This document shows, in pieces, positions 42,660-53,667 of a stretch of 64,000 nucleotides of DNA. The position numbers and the translations under genes are program-made. Position 1 is the first letter of the stretch; every line of letters starts with the position of its first letter. The notes beneath the pieces are model-generated. The model ran no database searches. It was not told where the DNA came from and saw nothing but the letters and a program-made list of their open reading frames with translations. Source of the stretch: Marinomonas spartinae (GTDB lineage: Bacteria; Pseudomonadota; Gammaproteobacteria; Pseudomonadales; Marinomonadaceae); NCBI RefSeq assembly GCF_016461715.1, contig NZ_JAEMUI010000002.1, positions 62,001 to 126,000 on the forward strand, written 5' to 3'.

Positions 42660-43505
42660 TTAGGGTGTGCTTGTCGTGCTGTTTGTTCCAGTCGCGCTGT
42701 TTGTTCCAGTTGTAGTATCTGTTCCTGTTGTAGTGTCTGTCCCTGTGGTATCCGAACTTTGTGATTTGAGTCGATCAAGATCCCGCTGTTGAATGGCATC
42801 GTCTAGTTTCATTGGCTCGAAGTAAAGTAGGGTGCCGATAATAGGGTGGTCAAGATAGTTTAGTTTTTTGCTGGCAGTCTTATTTTTCAGCTCAACATTT
42901 AACACTTGAGTAGGCATGGGACCAAGGGGTTGATCGCTTGCTTGTCCTGAACTGTCTTGATTGCTACTTTGAAGGTCTGTGCTGTCGTTACTTGTACCCT
43001 CTGGCGATGTGGTTTCTGGAAGTGGCGTAAAGAGATAGTGATGGTATTTGATGTCTGTTTCTAAGTAGTGAGCATAGCGAACAGAGATGGTGCCAGTTAG
43101 CTCAGGGTAGCCATTAGTGTTGGCATCACTGTGAAACGATTCATGGATAACATCGCCTCTTTTGTCAAAAATCAAAATCCACCGTTCATTGATTAGCACT
43201 GGAGCATGTGGAGCAATTTTATTTTTAAAGTCATCAAAAGGAACGTACAAGGGTTCAATATCGGCCCCTTTGGATGAGTTGTCGGCCGTGTTAGTGTTGT
43301 CTACGGGATATTGCGGGAGCGCACTAGGGTCTTTGACCTTTTGGTAAGTAATCTGCTCACTAGAGGCATAGCTAGGCCATATAAAAGTCAATAAATAAGC
43401 CTGATAGGCTCTGGCAGTATCTGGGTCGATATCGTTACTGCCAGCGGCGAATAGGGGGGTACTGAGTGATATCAGTGCGAGTAAGAGTATGTAATATCGT
43501 TTCAA
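42660..43505 (-). CDS. csiV: CsiV-family periplasmic protein
   Basis: A 281-residue protein with a signal peptide (KRYYILLLALISLSTPLFAAG, cut near residue 21). It matches the CsiV family known to bind peptidoglycan and to be encoded next to mfd in marine and pseudomonad genomes. Family cues are the early F-I-W-P-S-Y, the conserved I-x-V-R-Y-A-H-Y-L and the terminal LDHPIIGTLLYFEP. A serine/aspartate-rich linker and a T-G-T-D-T repeat tail at the C-terminus are low complexity. It overlaps mfd by four bases. Confidence 0.78.
   Translation of the reverse strand: MKRYYILLLALISLSTPLFAAGSNDIDPDTARAYQAYLLTFIWPSYASSEQITYQKVKDPSALPQYPVDNTNTADNSSKGADIEPLYVPFDDFKNKIAPHAPVLINERWILIFDKRGDVIHESFHSDANTNGYPELTGTISVRYAHYLETDIKYHHYLFTPLPETTSPEGTSNDSTDLQSSNQDSSGQASDQPLGPMPTQVLNVELKNKTASKKLNYLDHPIIGTLLYFEPMKLDDAIQQRDLDRLKSQSSDTTGTDTTTGTDTTTGTNSATGTNSTTSTP
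42676..42747 (-). repeat. 18-base tandem repeats in the csiV 3' end
   Basis: Four imperfect 18-base units coding for threonine/glycine/aspartate-asparagine hexapeptides (TGTDTT, TGTNSA type). Such repeats can change copy number without breaking the frame. Confidence 0.75.
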
Positions 43506-46500
43506 TGTAATTGTTCCAGCGTTTTGTAGGTTTGTTGAAAGCGCTCTTCTGCGCTGCTCATTGTTGCCATGTATTTTAACGTATCTGATCCAACCAATTT
43601 GTATTGGTTTGGTTTGGTTTGTATAAGCTTGATCAGTTTCATTGGATCAACAGGGGTTTTACTGCTGAAAAATATTTTACCCTCTTTTTGATTCGCTTCA
43701 ATTTTTGTAATGCCAAGCTTTTCTGCTTTAAGTTTGATGTCTGCTTGACGGAACAAATTTTTTGTGGGATCTGGCAATAAACCAAAGCGATCAATCATTT
43801 CCACTTGTAACTCTTTCAATTCTTCATCGGTTGAAGCATTGGCAATGCGTTTATACAGAATTAAGCGCGAATGTACGTCACCTAAATAATCTTCTGGTAT
43901 CAATGCCGGAACACGCAAGTTGATGTCGGTTTGTGCCGGAGAGCTAATATCCACATCAGGAGATTCACCATTTTTTAGGGATTTGACGGCTCGATCAAGC
44001 ATGTCCATAAATAAGGAGAAGCCAACGTGCTCAATGTGTCCGCTTTGCCCTTCGCCTAATAGTTCCCCCGTGCCGCGAATCTCTAAGTCATGGGTTGCTA
44101 AGGTAAAACCTGCACCAAGGGTATCGGCCATGGTGATGGCTTCAAGACGTTTTTCTGCATCTTTGGTGAGTTTTCTGTCTTTGGGTGTCAATAAGTAGGC
44201 ATATGCTTGGTGATGAGAACGGCCAACGCGTCCACGTAGTTGATGGAGTTGGGCCAAGCCAAACTTGTCCGCTCGTTCGATGATAATGGTGTTGGCGTTA
44301 GGGATGTCTATCCCTGTTTCAATAATGGTCGAACACACTAATACATTGGCGCGTTTGTGGTAGAAATCGGACATCACTTGCTCGAGTTCTCGTTCGCGCA
44401 TTTGTCCATGCCCGACCAGTACCCGAGCCTCAGGTATGAGTTCGCTTAGCTCTTGCGCGGTTTTTTCAATGGTTTGAACTTCATTATGTAGGAAATAGAC
44501 TTGGCCGCCACGATGTAGCTCACGCAGGATAGCCTCTTTTATTTGGTATTCGTCTCTTTGTTTGATAAAGGTTTTGACTGACAAGCGTTTTGCTGGTGGT
44601 GTAGCAATAATCGATAAATCGCGAATGCCAGACAGTGACATATTCAATGTACGAGGAATCGGTGTGGCGGTTAAGGTTAGAATGTCCACTTCTGCACGCA
44701 AGGCTTTGAACTGATCTTTTTGTTTCACCCCAAAGCGATGCTCTTCGTCGATGATAACTAAGCCTAGATTTTGGAATCTAATATCGCTTTGAATGAGCTT
44801 ATGGGTACCGACAACAATATCGGCTTTGCCTTCTTCAAGCCTTTTTACGGCATCAGTGGTTTGTTTGCCTGAGCGAAAGCGGGATAAGAGCTCTATTTGT
44901 ACGGGCCAGTCGGCAAAACGGTCACAAAAGTTTTCGTAATGTTGTTGTGCTAACAAGGTGGTTGGCACCAGCACCGCGACTTGTTTACCGCCAGCCACAG
45001 CCAAAAAGGCAGCACGCATAGCAACCTCTGTTTTACCAAACCCCACATCACCACAAATCAACCGATCCATAGGTTTCGGGTTAAGCATGTCTTTTATCAC
45101 GGCATCAATGGCCAGTTGTTGATCTGGCGTTTCTTCGAATGGGAAACCCGCAGCAAATAACTCATATTGTTCGTCGGGTCGACTAAAAGCATGACCAACG
45201 CGAGCTTCACGCTTCGCATAAATTTCTAATAGTTCGGCGGCGGTATCACGGGCTTTCTCAGCTGCTTTTTGTTTGGCAACACTCCATTTGTCCGTGCCGA
45301 GTTTATGGAGTGGGGCGTTTTCTTCGTCGGCCCCTGTGTAGCGAGAGATTAATTGCAACGACGAAACTGGAACATAGAGCTTAGCGTCGTTTGCATAGCC
45401 GAGAGTCAATAATTCAGTTTCTTGCCCATCTATTTCTAAATTGGTAAGTCCTAGATAACGGCCTACACCGTGATCAATATGAACGACGGGGGCGTTGAGA
45501 CGAAGTTCGGTTAAGTTGCGAATGATGGCGTCTTCATTGACGTCACCATGCTTACGTCGGCGTCGCTGAGAAACACGCTCCCCAAGGATCTCACTTTCGG
45601 GGATGAGGGTTATCTCGTCTCGTATTTGGAAACCACGGGAAATACTTCCTTCGCTAATGGCAAGAGGACTTTTTCCTGAGATAAAAGTGTGCCAGCTTTC
45701 ACTGTAGTCAGGGGTGATTTTGTATTTTTTTAACAGCTCTAACAGGGCTTCACGACGACCAGCGGTTTCCGCGACGATGAGCACGCGAGTGTTTGTTTCG
45801 CTAAGGAAACGTTCCAGCTTACCGATAGGGTTGGGGGATTTCGAATCGATTTTTACATCACTGATTGTAGCGTAACGATCGTTTCTGCCGTTTTTTGCAA
45901 AGATAACGCTAGAGAACTGGTTCAAGGCCGCAAAGAGTTCATCTTCTCTTAGGCAAATTTCATCAGGTGTCAGAATAGGCCGTTCGATATCATAGTTGAG
46001 CGATTCGTGGCGGCTTTTGTAATCAAGTTGAACGCTGGCGACTTGTTCATTAAAACTGTCGGTGCGAATAATCAGTGCTTCATCGGTGAGGTAATCGAAA
46101 AAATGACTGGTCTGGTCAAAAAATAAAGGCAAGTAATATTCGATACCTGATGGAATGATGCCACTGGATATGTCTTGATAAATAGGGCTGGACAGTGGGT
46201 CGACATCAAAACGTTCTCGGAACGCTTGGCGAAAGTGCTGTATGCCTTGTGCGGTAGTGGGAAATTCTTTTGCGGGTAGCATATTAATTTCAGCGACTTT
46301 TTCGATGCTACGTTGGGTCTCCGTATCGAATAAGCGAATGGTTTCAATATCGTTATCGAACCAGTCAATTCGAATGGGGGTGTTGGCCCCCATTGGAAAC
46401 ACATCCATTAAAGCACCACGAACCGCGAACTGACCATGCTCGTGAACATTGTCGACATTCAAATAACCTGCATCCGTCAATTTTTGAGCGAGCTTTTCTA

Positions 46501-46912
46501 ATGGTAGTGTTTGTCCTTCCTTGACATGAAAACGTTGCGCTTCCAAGTGTTGGCGGGGACAAAGCCTGACAAAACAAGACGCGACGGTTGTCAAAATAAT
46601 AGGGTTGGAGGACTCCGACAATTTCGCTAGGGTCTCGAGACGCTGGGAAACAATGTCCTGATGAGGAGAAAAGGCATCGTAGGGGAGTGTTTCCCAATCA
46701 CTAAAGCGTAATATTTCTTGCTCTTGGTCGCTTAAGAAGGTGAGTTCATCTTCTAGTTCATTGAGTTCGGATATGGTATCCGTGATGAAAACAATAGGGC
46801 GTTTTTCCTGTTTGGCGATAGCAAGCAGTTGTAAGGCACTGCGGCTACCGTCAATGCCAGGTAAGAGATTTTTGTAACCGGGTTTTAAATTAAGCGACAG
46901 AGTATCTGGCAT
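43502..46912 (-). CDS. mfd: Transcription-repair coupling factor Mfd
   Basis: Full-length Mfd, 1136 residues. Parts in order: UvrB-like N-terminal modules; the RNA polymerase interaction domain around VVHIDHGVGRYLGL; the RecG-like translocase with Walker A (CGDVGFGKTEVAMRAAF), DEEH box (VIIDEEHRFGVKQK) and TATPIPRTL; the helicase C lobe with IIETGIDIPNANTIII and QLRGRVGRS; and the C-terminal domain (IDRFGLLP). It removes stalled RNA polymerase and recruits UvrA. It starts five bases from the folX stop, in one minus-strand unit folX-mfd-csiV. Confidence 0.97.
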   Translation of the reverse strand: MPDTLSLNLKPGYKNLLPGIDGSRSALQLLAIAKQEKRPIVFITDTISELNELEDELTFLSDQEQEILRFSDWETLPYDAFSPHQDIVSQRLETLAKLSESSNPIILTTVASCFVRLCPRQHLEAQRFHVKEGQTLPLEKLAQKLTDAGYLNVDNVHEHGQFAVRGALMDVFPMGANTPIRIDWFDNDIETIRLFDTETQRSIEKVAEINMLPAKEFPTTAQGIQHFRQAFRERFDVDPLSSPIYQDISSGIIPSGIEYYLPLFFDQTSHFFDYLTDEALIIRTDSFNEQVASVQLDYKSRHESLNYDIERPILTPDEICLREDELFAALNQFSSVIFAKNGRNDRYATISDVKIDSKSPNPIGKLERFLSETNTRVLIVAETAGRREALLELLKKYKITPDYSESWHTFISGKSPLAISEGSISRGFQIRDEITLIPESEILGERVSQRRRRKHGDVNEDAIIRNLTELRLNAPVVHIDHGVGRYLGLTNLEIDGQETELLTLGYANDAKLYVPVSSLQLISRYTGADEENAPLHKLGTDKWSVAKQKAAEKARDTAAELLEIYAKREARVGHAFSRPDEQYELFAAGFPFEETPDQQLAIDAVIKDMLNPKPMDRLICGDVGFGKTEVAMRAAFLAVAGGKQVAVLVPTTLLAQQHYENFCDRFADWPVQIELLSRFRSGKQTTDAVKRLEEGKADIVVGTHKLIQSDIRFQNLGLVIIDEEHRFGVKQKDQFKALRAEVDILTLTATPIPRTLNMSLSGIRDLSIIATPPAKRLSVKTFIKQRDEYQIKEAILRELHRGGQVYFLHNEVQTIEKTAQELSELIPEARVLVGHGQMRERELEQVMSDFYHKRANVLVCSTIIETGIDIPNANTIIIERADKFGLAQLHQLRGRVGRSHHQAYAYLLTPKDRKLTKDAEKRLEAITMADTLGAGFTLATHDLEIRGTGELLGEGQSGHIEHVGFSLFMDMLDRAVKSLKNGESPDVDISSPAQTDINLRVPALIPEDYLGDVHSRLILYKRIANASTDEELKELQVEMIDRFGLLPDPTKNLFRQADIKLKAEKLGITKIEANQKEGKIFFSSKTPVDPMKLIKLIQTKPNQYKLVGSDTLKYMATMSSAEERFQQTYKTLEQLH

Positions 46913-46916
46913 GGTA

Positions 46917-47288
46917 TTAATCGATGTCTTTTGTAGCGCAAAGAGTTAAGGAAACAGAATCGGCAAAGCGTAATGCATGAGGTTTTTCAATTTTCACTTT
47001 TACTGAGCAAACGTTGCTAGGTTTCATACAAAGAGAGAGCACATCGGAAGTGAGCCTTTCAAGTAATAAGAAGCTATTGGTTTCGACATGATGGATGATT
47101 TCTTTGCAAATGGTGCGATAGTTAACCGCTTTATCTATATCATCGGTTTGGCTTGCTTCGACAGCTGGATAATCAATCCAAGCGTTTATCACGACATCTT
47201 GTTTGTTTTTCTTTTCCGATTCGTTGAAGCCAATAAAGGTACGTAGCCGAAGGTTCTCAATGTGGATTTGGGCATTAGCTTGCTTCAT
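46917..47288 (-). CDS. folX: Dihydroneopterin triphosphate 2'-epimerase
   Basis: A 123-residue tunnelling-fold protein. The start IHIENLRLRTFIGFNESEKKNKQ region and NYRTICKEIIHHVE, ERLTSDVL and IEKPHALRFADSVSLTL segments are closer to E. coli FolX than to FolB as I recall both. It epimerises dihydroneopterin triphosphate to the monapterin form. The catalytic glutamate/lysine equivalents are in F-N-E and K-P-H-A-L-R. First gene of the minus-strand unit with mfd. Confidence 0.85.
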   Translation of the reverse strand: MKQANAQIHIENLRLRTFIGFNESEKKNKQDVVINAWIDYPAVEASQTDDIDKAVNYRTICKEIIHHVETNSFLLLERLTSDVLSLCMKPSNVCSVKVKIEKPHALRFADSVSLTLCATKDID

Positions 47289-47709
47289 AAATGTCTTATC
47301 TTCCTAATAGAATATTGGTGAAGTTGATTGAAAAAGCCGTTCCAGATAGCCAGCCAGTATTATTGTGTCGTTTTCGCTGAATGATGGCAACTTAAAGTCA
47401 TAGACATTGTGCCTGCCTATTTTCTGTCGCATTTAAGGGCTTTTTTGTGATTAACAGTGAGTGAATTGTTTAGAAAAAGGATAAAAAGCGTAAAAAATGC
47501 ATATAATGTGCGTTTTTTGTACAGTTAGCGTATTAATATGGACGAATATCATGAAAACAGTAAAGGATAAGTCCGAAAGAAACTGTGGAATAGTAGTCAA
47601 GGCCAACAATGATCACTATAATACCTCGGTTTTTTGGTGAAGTGGATTTGCGTTTTATAACAAACATTCCGTTTGCTATTCGCTTTCGAATGTTTTCCCG
47701 GAGGGGGTC
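47289..47709 (+). promoter_or_regulatory. folX-nqrA intergenic region, nqr promoter area
   Basis: A divergent gap of 421 bases before the nqr leader frame. A TATAAT lies at 47502-47507 with only a weak -35 region before it. A 29-codon frame (47551-47640) has no ribosome site and is not called. Strong CCGGAGGGGG purines at 47698-47707 belong to the leader frame below. Confidence 0.5.
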
Positions 47710-47769
47710 GTGAGCAAAACGTACAACGCTTTTGTGTTCAATTTGTTGTTGGGCAGAACATATGTATAA
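47710..47769 (+). CDS. Possible 19-residue leader peptide of the nqr operon
   Basis: A GTG frame ([19 protein letters not shown]) directly after a near-perfect GGAGGGGG ribosome site, ending with TAA at 47767-47769, eight bases into nqrA. nqrA's own ATG at 47762 has no ribosome site of its own. This is the layout of translational coupling: ribosomes ending the leader restart at nqrA. The peptide itself has no family. Confidence 0.5.
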   Translation: MSKTYNAFVFNLLLGRTYV

Positions 47770-49099
47770 AATTACTAAAGGCCTAGATCTTCCGATCAGC
47801 GGCGCTCCCAATCAGGTGATTGAGAATGTGGCAACGGCAAAATCCGTTGCTGTGATCGGTCCTGACTACCATGGTATGAAACCCACCATGATGGTTCAGG
47901 AAGGGGATAAGGTCAAAAAAGGACAGGTCATCTTTACGGATAAAAAAACGGAAGGGGTAAAGTACACCGCTCCTGCCTCAGGTGTTATCTCTTCTATTCA
48001 TCGCGGTCAACGACGTGTGTTTCAGTCTGTGGTGATTGATGTTGAAGGAAATGAAGCCGAGTCCTTTGCTTCCTATGCTGGCACAGAGTTGAAAGGTCTT
48101 GATCGTGATAAAGTGGTTGAGAACTTAGTTGATTCTGGCTTATGGACCGCTTTTCGTACCCGCCCGTACTCTAAAGTGCCCGAAATTGCCTCTGAACCTC
48201 ACTCTATCTTTGTTACGGCAATGGATACCAATCCGTTGGCGGCTTCTCCTGAAGTTGTTTTGGCTGATCAAAGCGAAGCGTTTGCTGATGGTCTGACCAT
48301 ATTAACACGTTTGACATCAGGAAGCGTTTTTGTGTGTAAAGCGCCTGATGCGAAAATTCCTACAACGTCGGATGTTAAAGTAGAAGAATTTGCGGGTATT
48401 CATCCTGCCGGTTTAGCGGGTACGCATATTCACTTCTTGGACCCAGTTAGTGAAAAGAAAACCGTTTGGTCTATCAATTATCAAGATGTGGTTGCAATCG
48501 GTAAGTTGTTCCTGACGGGTGAACTGTTTGTTGAGCGTGTAATAGCCATTGCTGGGCCTCAAGTGAAAAAGCCACGTCTTGTTCGTACCCAGTTGGGTGT
48601 AAACCTTGATGTGTTAATGGCCAATGAATTAAAAGACGGTGAGAACCGTGTTATCTCTGGTTCTGTTTTAACAGGCCGTAAAGCGTTTGGACCATTTGCT
48701 TATCTTGGTCGCTATCATAATCAGGTCACTGTGCTTCAAGAAGGACGCGAACGTGAAATGATGCATTACTTGCGAGCGGGAGCAAAAAAACATTCTGTAT
48801 TAAATGTTTTCTTGTCTAAACTCACAGGGGCGTCATCATTTGATATGACAACAACAACCAATGGCAGTGATCGGACTATGTTACCACTTGGCCATTTTGA
48901 ACGCTTAATGCCGCTAGATATTTTGCCAACTCAATTGTTGCGAGCATTGGTGGTAGGGGATACAGAACAGGCGCAGAAATTGGGCGCTCTAGAGTTAGAT
49001 GAAGAAGATTTAGCGCTGTGCACTTACAGTTGTTCGGGTAAGTTTGAATACGGCCCGATCCTTCGGGATTGTCTAACTCTGATAGAGAAAGAGGGTTGA
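47762..49099 (+). CDS. nqrA: Na+-translocating NADH:quinone reductase subunit A
   Basis: Peripheral subunit of the sodium-pumping NADH dehydrogenase, 445 residues, normal length. It opens with [16 protein letters not shown], matching NqrA starts, and ends with [16 protein letters not shown]. NqrA helps form the quinone site on the cytoplasmic face. It is the first gene of nqrABCDEF; the next start lies four bases downstream. Confidence 0.96.
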   Translation: MYKITKGLDLPISGAPNQVIENVATAKSVAVIGPDYHGMKPTMMVQEGDKVKKGQVIFTDKKTEGVKYTAPASGVISSIHRGQRRVFQSVVIDVEGNEAESFASYAGTELKGLDRDKVVENLVDSGLWTAFRTRPYSKVPEIASEPHSIFVTAMDTNPLAASPEVVLADQSEAFADGLTILTRLTSGSVFVCKAPDAKIPTTSDVKVEEFAGIHPAGLAGTHIHFLDPVSEKKTVWSINYQDVVAIGKLFLTGELFVERVIAIAGPQVKKPRLVRTQLGVNLDVLMANELKDGENRVISGSVLTGRKAFGPFAYLGRYHNQVTVLQEGREREMMHYLRAGAKKHSVLNVFLSKLTGASSFDMTTTTNGSDRTMLPLGHFERLMPLDILPTQLLRALVVGDTEQAQKLGALELDEEDLALCTYSCSGKFEYGPILRDCLTLIEKEG

Positions 49100-49102
49100 T
49101 TT

Positions 49103-50299
49103 ATGGGGCTTAGAAAAGTACTCGATAAAATGGAACCTGAGTTTCATGCAGGTGGTAAATATGAAAAATGGTATGCGCTTTATGAAGCGGTTGATACGAT
49201 TTTTTATCGCCCAAGCTCAGTAACGAAGAACGGCTCTCACGTACGTGATGCTGTTGATATGAAGCGCATCATGATATTGGTGTGGCTATGTACTTTCCCT
49301 GCCATGTTTTTTGGTATGTACAATATTGGTTTGCAGGCTAATACGGCTATTGCAGCCATGCATACTAGCGCTGGCGAGTCTTGGCACCAGTCTATTATTG
49401 GGGCTTTGGCTGGTCATAATCCTGCCAGTATTTGGGATAATATGGTGTATGGGGCGGCTTACTTTTTGCCTGTTTACCTTGTTACCTTTGTGGTGGGTGG
49501 TTTTTGGGAAGTCTTGTTTGCGACCGTTCGTAAACATGAAATAAACGAAGGCTTCTTTGTTACCTCTATTCTATTCGCTTTGACAATGCCACCGACTGTG
49601 CCTCTTTGGCAGGTCGCACTCGGTATTACCTTTGGTGTGGTATTGGGTAAAGAGGTATTTGGCGGCACAGGTAAGAACTTTCTTAACCCTGCCTTGGCGG
49701 GTCGAGCATTTTTGTTCTTTGCTTACCCAGCTTCCATGTCAGGTGATTCTGTTTGGACGGCGGTTGATGGCTTCTCCGGAGCAACGCCATTAAGCCAAAT
49801 TGCAGCGGATGGTGTGACAAGTTTGACCACAACCTGGTCTGATGCTTTCTTTGGCTTTATTCAGGGTTCAATGGGTGAAACATCAACCTTGGCGATCTTC
49901 ATTGGTGGTGCCATTCTAATGGTGATGCGCATTGCTTCTTGGCGTATCGTTGCAGGTGTGATGATCGGTATGATCGCAACATCGTCGCTGTTTAATTGGA
50001 TAGGTTCCGATACCAATCCAATGTTTGCGACACCTTGGTACTGGCATATGGTGCTGGGTGGCTTTGCTTTCGGCATGATGTTTATGGCGACGGATCCTGT
50101 GTCTGCCTCTATGACTCAGCGTGGTAAGTGGTTCTATGGTGCCTTAATTGGCGTAATGGTGGTGTTAATTCGTGTGGTTAACCCTGCCTACCCAGAAGGT
50201 ATGATGTTGGCAATTTTGTTTGCTAACTTGTTTGCACCTTTTATAGATCATTTTATCGTTCAGGCAAACATTAAACGGAGGATTGCACGCAATGGCTAG
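49103..50299 (+). CDS. nqrB: Na+-NQR subunit B
   Basis: A 398-residue membrane subunit with about ten transmembrane helices. It carries covalently bound FMN on T228 in the SGAT motif (DGFSGATPL), and it is the main part of the sodium channel. [22 protein letters not shown] is a typical NqrB region. It overlaps nqrC by eight bases. Confidence 0.97.
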   Translation: MGLRKVLDKMEPEFHAGGKYEKWYALYEAVDTIFYRPSSVTKNGSHVRDAVDMKRIMILVWLCTFPAMFFGMYNIGLQANTAIAAMHTSAGESWHQSIIGALAGHNPASIWDNMVYGAAYFLPVYLVTFVVGGFWEVLFATVRKHEINEGFFVTSILFALTMPPTVPLWQVALGITFGVVLGKEVFGGTGKNFLNPALAGRAFLFFAYPASMSGDSVWTAVDGFSGATPLSQIAADGVTSLTTTWSDAFFGFIQGSMGETSTLAIFIGGAILMVMRIASWRIVAGVMIGMIATSSLFNWIGSDTNPMFATPWYWHMVLGGFAFGMMFMATDPVSASMTQRGKWFYGALIGVMVVLIRVVNPAYPEGMMLAILFANLFAPFIDHFIVQANIKRRIARNG

Positions 50300-51092
50300 C
50301 GGTAACGAAAGCATCAAAAAGACGATATTGGTTGCGCTGGCTCTATGTTTGGTTTGTTCTATCTTTGTTGCGGCTGCGGCGGTTGGTTTAAAGCCGATTC
50401 AAAAAGCCAATAAAGCTCTAGACCGGAAACAAAATATCTTGGCTGCGGCTGGGATGTTAGAGCCAGGTAAATCTGTTGACGAGCTTTTCAAACGCGTCGA
50501 AACGCGAATTGTTAATCTGGACACAGGTGAATTTGCTACTCCAGAAGAGCTCAAAGCAGCAGGGATAAACCCACTGACCTACGATCAAAAAGCAGCGGCT
50601 CAAAACCCTAAACTGTCTCGCGCTTTGCCTGCTGATGAAGATCCAGCGGACATTAAGCGTCGTGCGAAATACGCACCAGTGTATTTGGTGATGTCTGGCG
50701 ATAAAATTAATAAAATCGTCCTGCCTGTTCACGGTTACGGACTTTGGTCAACAATGTATGGGTTTATAGCACTTAAGAATGATTACTCTACTGTTGTTGG
50801 CTTTGGTTTTTATGATCAAGGTGAAACACCTGGGTTAGGTGGTGAAGTAGATAATCCAAACTGGAAAGCGTTGTGGAAAGGTAAAGAAGTTTATAACAAC
50901 CAAGGCAAGCCTGTTATTCGCTTGGTAAAAGGTGGTGTAAACAATGCTAGTCCTGATGCGGTTCATGAAGTAGATGCTTTATCTGGGGCGACCTTGACCA
51001 GTCGTGGTGTTACGCATCTGGTGCAGTACTGGATGGGTAAACATGGCTTTGGGCCTTTCTTGGCAAAGCTTCGTAGCAAAGGAGTTCAATGA
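50292..51092 (+). CDS. nqrC: Na+-NQR subunit C
   Basis: A 266-residue protein with an N-terminal membrane helix (about 12-33) and a periplasmic FMN domain. The covalent FMN site is T234 in [21 protein letters not shown] and the W-S-T-M-Y-G-F region are typical. The start at 50292 lies after GGAGG at about 50277. Confidence 0.97.
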   Translation: MASGNESIKKTILVALALCLVCSIFVAAAAVGLKPIQKANKALDRKQNILAAAGMLEPGKSVDELFKRVETRIVNLDTGEFATPEELKAAGINPLTYDQKAAAQNPKLSRALPADEDPADIKRRAKYAPVYLVMSGDKINKIVLPVHGYGLWSTMYGFIALKNDYSTVVGFGFYDQGETPGLGGEVDNPNWKALWKGKEVYNNQGKPVIRLVKGGVNNASPDAVHEVDALSGATLTSRGVTHLVQYWMGKHGFGPFLAKLRSKGVQ

Positions 51093-51754
51093 TGTCTGAA
51101 GTGAAAAAAGTCCTTTTTGGACCCATTTTAGCGAATAACCCAATTGCTCTACAGATCTTGGGGATCTGTTCGGCTCTTGCGGTGACCAGTAGCATGAGTG
51201 TGAGTTTAGTAATGGCGATTGCGTTGACCTTGGTAACCGCCTTTTCTAACTTCTTTATTTCAATAATTCGTAATCATATTCCTAGCAGTATTCGTATCAT
51301 TGTACAGATGATCATTATTGCTTCTTTGGTTATCGTTGTGGATCAAGTGCTACGTGCGTTTGCCTTTGAAATAAGTAAACAGCTTTCCGTGTTTGTTGGC
51401 TTGATCATCACAAACTGTATCGTTATGGGGCGTGCAGAAGCCTATGCCATGCAAAATGGCCCTGTGATGAGTTTCTTGGATGGTATTGGTAACGGCCTTG
51501 GGTACAGCGCCATGTTAATGGTGGTTGCCTTTTTCCGTGAGCTACTTGGTGCAGGCAAACTCTTTGGTCATGTTGTTTTTCAAACGGTCCAAAACGGTGG
51601 TTGGTATCAACCTAATGGCTTGATGCTTCTTCCTCCAAGTGCTTTCTTTGTTATTGGTCTTATTATCTGGGTATTGCGCTCAGCGAAAAAAGAACAAGTG
51701 GAAGAGCCTGAATTCAAAATAGCGGCTAATTCACGTGCGCAGGAGGCTTTATAA
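51092..51754 (+). CDS. nqrD: Na+-NQR subunit D
   Basis: A 220-residue, six-helix membrane subunit; with NqrE it holds the intramembrane 2Fe-2S cluster between their symmetric half-helices (here [14 protein letters not shown] has the conserved cysteine). Two ATG codons stand in a row (51089 and 51092); I prefer the second because it is seven bases from GGAG. nqrE starts immediately after its stop. Confidence 0.96.
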   Translation: MSEVKKVLFGPILANNPIALQILGICSALAVTSSMSVSLVMAIALTLVTAFSNFFISIIRNHIPSSIRIIVQMIIIASLVIVVDQVLRAFAFEISKQLSVFVGLIITNCIVMGRAEAYAMQNGPVMSFLDGIGNGLGYSAMLMVVAFFRELLGAGKLFGHVVFQTVQNGGWYQPNGLMLLPPSAFFVIGLIIWVLRSAKKEQVEEPEFKIAANSRAQEAL

Positions 51755-52363
51755 ATGGAACATTTAATCAGTTTATTTGTTAAGGCTGTTTTCGTTGAGA
51801 ATATGGCGTTGGCCTTCTTCTTGGGGATGTGTACTTTGTTGGCTTTGTCCAAGAAAGTTGAAACGGCTCTGGGTCTTGGGGTAGCCGTTATTGTAGTGCT
51901 TGCTATCACGGTGCCTCTTAACAATTTGTTGTATCAGAACCTGTTGAAAGACGGAGCGCTTGAGTGGGCAGGTTTACCCAATGTCGATTTAAGCTTCTTG
52001 GGGTTATTGAGCTACATCGGTGTTATTGCTGCTGTGGTTCAGATTTTGGAGATGACGCTGGATAAGTATGTTCCTGCATTGTACAACGCGCTTGGTGTGT
52101 TCTTGCCTCTGATTACTGTTAACTGTGCCATTATGGGTGCGTCGCTGTTCATGGTTGAGCGCGATTACAATTTCAGTGAAAGTGTGGTTTACGGTGTTGG
52201 TGCTGGTATCGGTTGGGCTTTGGCTATTGTGGCGTTGGCGGGTATTCGTGAAAAGCTCAAATATTCGGACGTACCAGCGGGTCTGCGTGGTTTAGGTATT
52301 ACCTTCATCACTGTGGGCTTGATGAGCTTAGGCTTTATGTCATTTTCTGGTGTGCAGCTTTAA
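51755..52363 (+). CDS. nqrE: Na+-NQR subunit E
   Basis: A 202-residue membrane subunit, homologous to NqrD in inverted topology. The conserved cysteine is in [12 protein letters not shown]. It begins right at the nqrD stop codon. Intact, with normal length. Confidence 0.96.
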   Translation: MEHLISLFVKAVFVENMALAFFLGMCTLLALSKKVETALGLGVAVIVVLAITVPLNNLLYQNLLKDGALEWAGLPNVDLSFLGLLSYIGVIAAVVQILEMTLDKYVPALYNALGVFLPLITVNCAIMGASLFMVERDYNFSESVVYGVGAGIGWALAIVALAGIREKLKYSDVPAGLRGLGITFITVGLMSLGFMSFSGVQL

Positions 52364-52402
52364 TTGCATAAAATGGACAACCAAGAATAAGGTTTAACAA
52401 AC

Positions 52403-53626
52403 ATGAACTTAGAAATTATTCTAGGTGTAGTGATGTTCACAGCGATCGTGCTGGCTCTGGTGGCGATTATCCTTGCTGCTCGAGCGAAGCTGGTGAGTTC
52501 TGGGGATGTCACAATTCGCATCAATGGAGAAAAGGAGGTAACTGCACCAGCAGGTGGTAAGTTACTCCAAACCCTAGCAAATAGCGGTATCTTTTTATCC
52601 TCAGCCTGTGGTGGCGGGGGAACCTGCGCGCAGTGTAAGTGTAAAGTTTTGAGTGGTGGCGGTTCTATGCTGTCTACTGAGCAGTCTCACTTTACTCGTC
52701 GAGATGAAAAAGAAGGCTATCGACTTTCATGTCAGGTATCGGTTAAACAGGATATGGAAGTTGAGGTGCCAGAAGAAGTGTTTGGTGTTAAGGCTTGGGA
52801 TTGTACCGTTGAGTCTAACCCCAATGTGGCGACCTTTATCAAAGAGTTGACGCTTAAACTCCCAGAAGGCGAAAACGTTGATTTTCGTGCTGGTGGTTAT
52901 GTTCAGTTGGAAGCGCCACCGCATACGGTTCATTACAAAGACTTTGATATTGAAGAGGAGTATCGTGGAGATTGGGATCAATTCAATCTTTGGAAGTTTA
53001 CCTCTAAAGTGGATGAAACCGTCATTCGTGCTTACTCGATGGCTAACTACCCAGAAGAGAAAGGGTTGGTTAAGTTTAATATTCGTATTGCGTCGCCACC
53101 TCCAAGAAAAGATAATGTGCCGCCTGGTCAGATGTCATCTTACGTTTTTAGTTTAAAACCAGGTGATAAAATCAAGGTATATGGTCCGTTTGGTGAGTTC
53201 TTTGCAAAAGATACCGATGCTGAAATGGTCTTTATCGGTGGTGGTGCTGGTATGGCGCCTATGCGGTCTCATATTTTTGATCAGCTTAAGCGCTTGCACT
53301 CTAAGAGAAAGATTTCTTTCTGGTACGGTGCACGGAGTATGCGAGAAGCGTTTTATATTGAAGAATACGATAAGCTTCAAGAAGAAAATGAAAACTTCGA
53401 ATGGCATTTGGCCTTGTCAGATCCACTTCCGGAAGATAACTGGGAAGGTAAAACAGGCTTTATTCATAACGTGTTGTATGAAAACTATTTGAAGGATCAT
53501 CCTGCGCCAGAAGATTGTGAGTTCTACATGTGTGGACCACCAATGATGAATGCGTCTGTTATTAAAATGCTAGAGGACCTTGGGGTTGAGAAGGAAAATA
53601 TTCTTCTTGATGACTTCGGTGGCTAG
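52403..53626 (+). CDS. nqrF: Na+-NQR subunit F
   Basis: The NADH-oxidising subunit, 407 residues. One N-terminal membrane helix (about 3-25) is followed by a ferredoxin domain with the cysteine cluster [12 protein letters not shown] (about 70-81), an FAD domain with [11 protein letters not shown], and an NADH domain with GGGAGMAPM and [10 protein letters not shown]. It passes electrons from NADH through FAD and 2Fe-2S into the membrane part. A terminator follows directly. Confidence 0.97.
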   Translation: MNLEIILGVVMFTAIVLALVAIILAARAKLVSSGDVTIRINGEKEVTAPAGGKLLQTLANSGIFLSSACGGGGTCAQCKCKVLSGGGSMLSTEQSHFTRRDEKEGYRLSCQVSVKQDMEVEVPEEVFGVKAWDCTVESNPNVATFIKELTLKLPEGENVDFRAGGYVQLEAPPHTVHYKDFDIEEEYRGDWDQFNLWKFTSKVDETVIRAYSMANYPEEKGLVKFNIRIASPPPRKDNVPPGQMSSYVFSLKPGDKIKVYGPFGEFFAKDTDAEMVFIGGGAGMAPMRSHIFDQLKRLHSKRKISFWYGARSMREAFYIEEYDKLQEENENFEWHLALSDPLPEDNWEGKTGFIHNVLYENYLKDHPAPEDCEFYMCGPPMMNASVIKMLEDLGVEKENILLDDFGG

Positions 53627-53631
53627 CAGCC

Positions 53632-53667
53632 AAAAAAGACCCGCCTCTTAGGTGGGTCTTTTTTTTA
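53632..53667 (+). terminator. Terminator of the nqr operon
   Basis: AAAAAAGACCCGCC, TCTTA, GGTGGGTCTTTTTTTT: a strong stem-loop starting six bases after the nqrF stop. The remaining gap to nqrM (53668-53956) has no gene. It holds a TATAAT at 53795-53800, a GCTTATTCG/CGAATAAGC hairpin and a GAAAAGC/GCTTTTC hairpin just before the nqrM ribosome site. Confidence 0.88.

Noticed and set aside
47551..47640. A 29-codon frame upstream of nqrA
   Set aside because: No ribosome site and no family likeness; the shorter frame at 47710 has a far stronger case.
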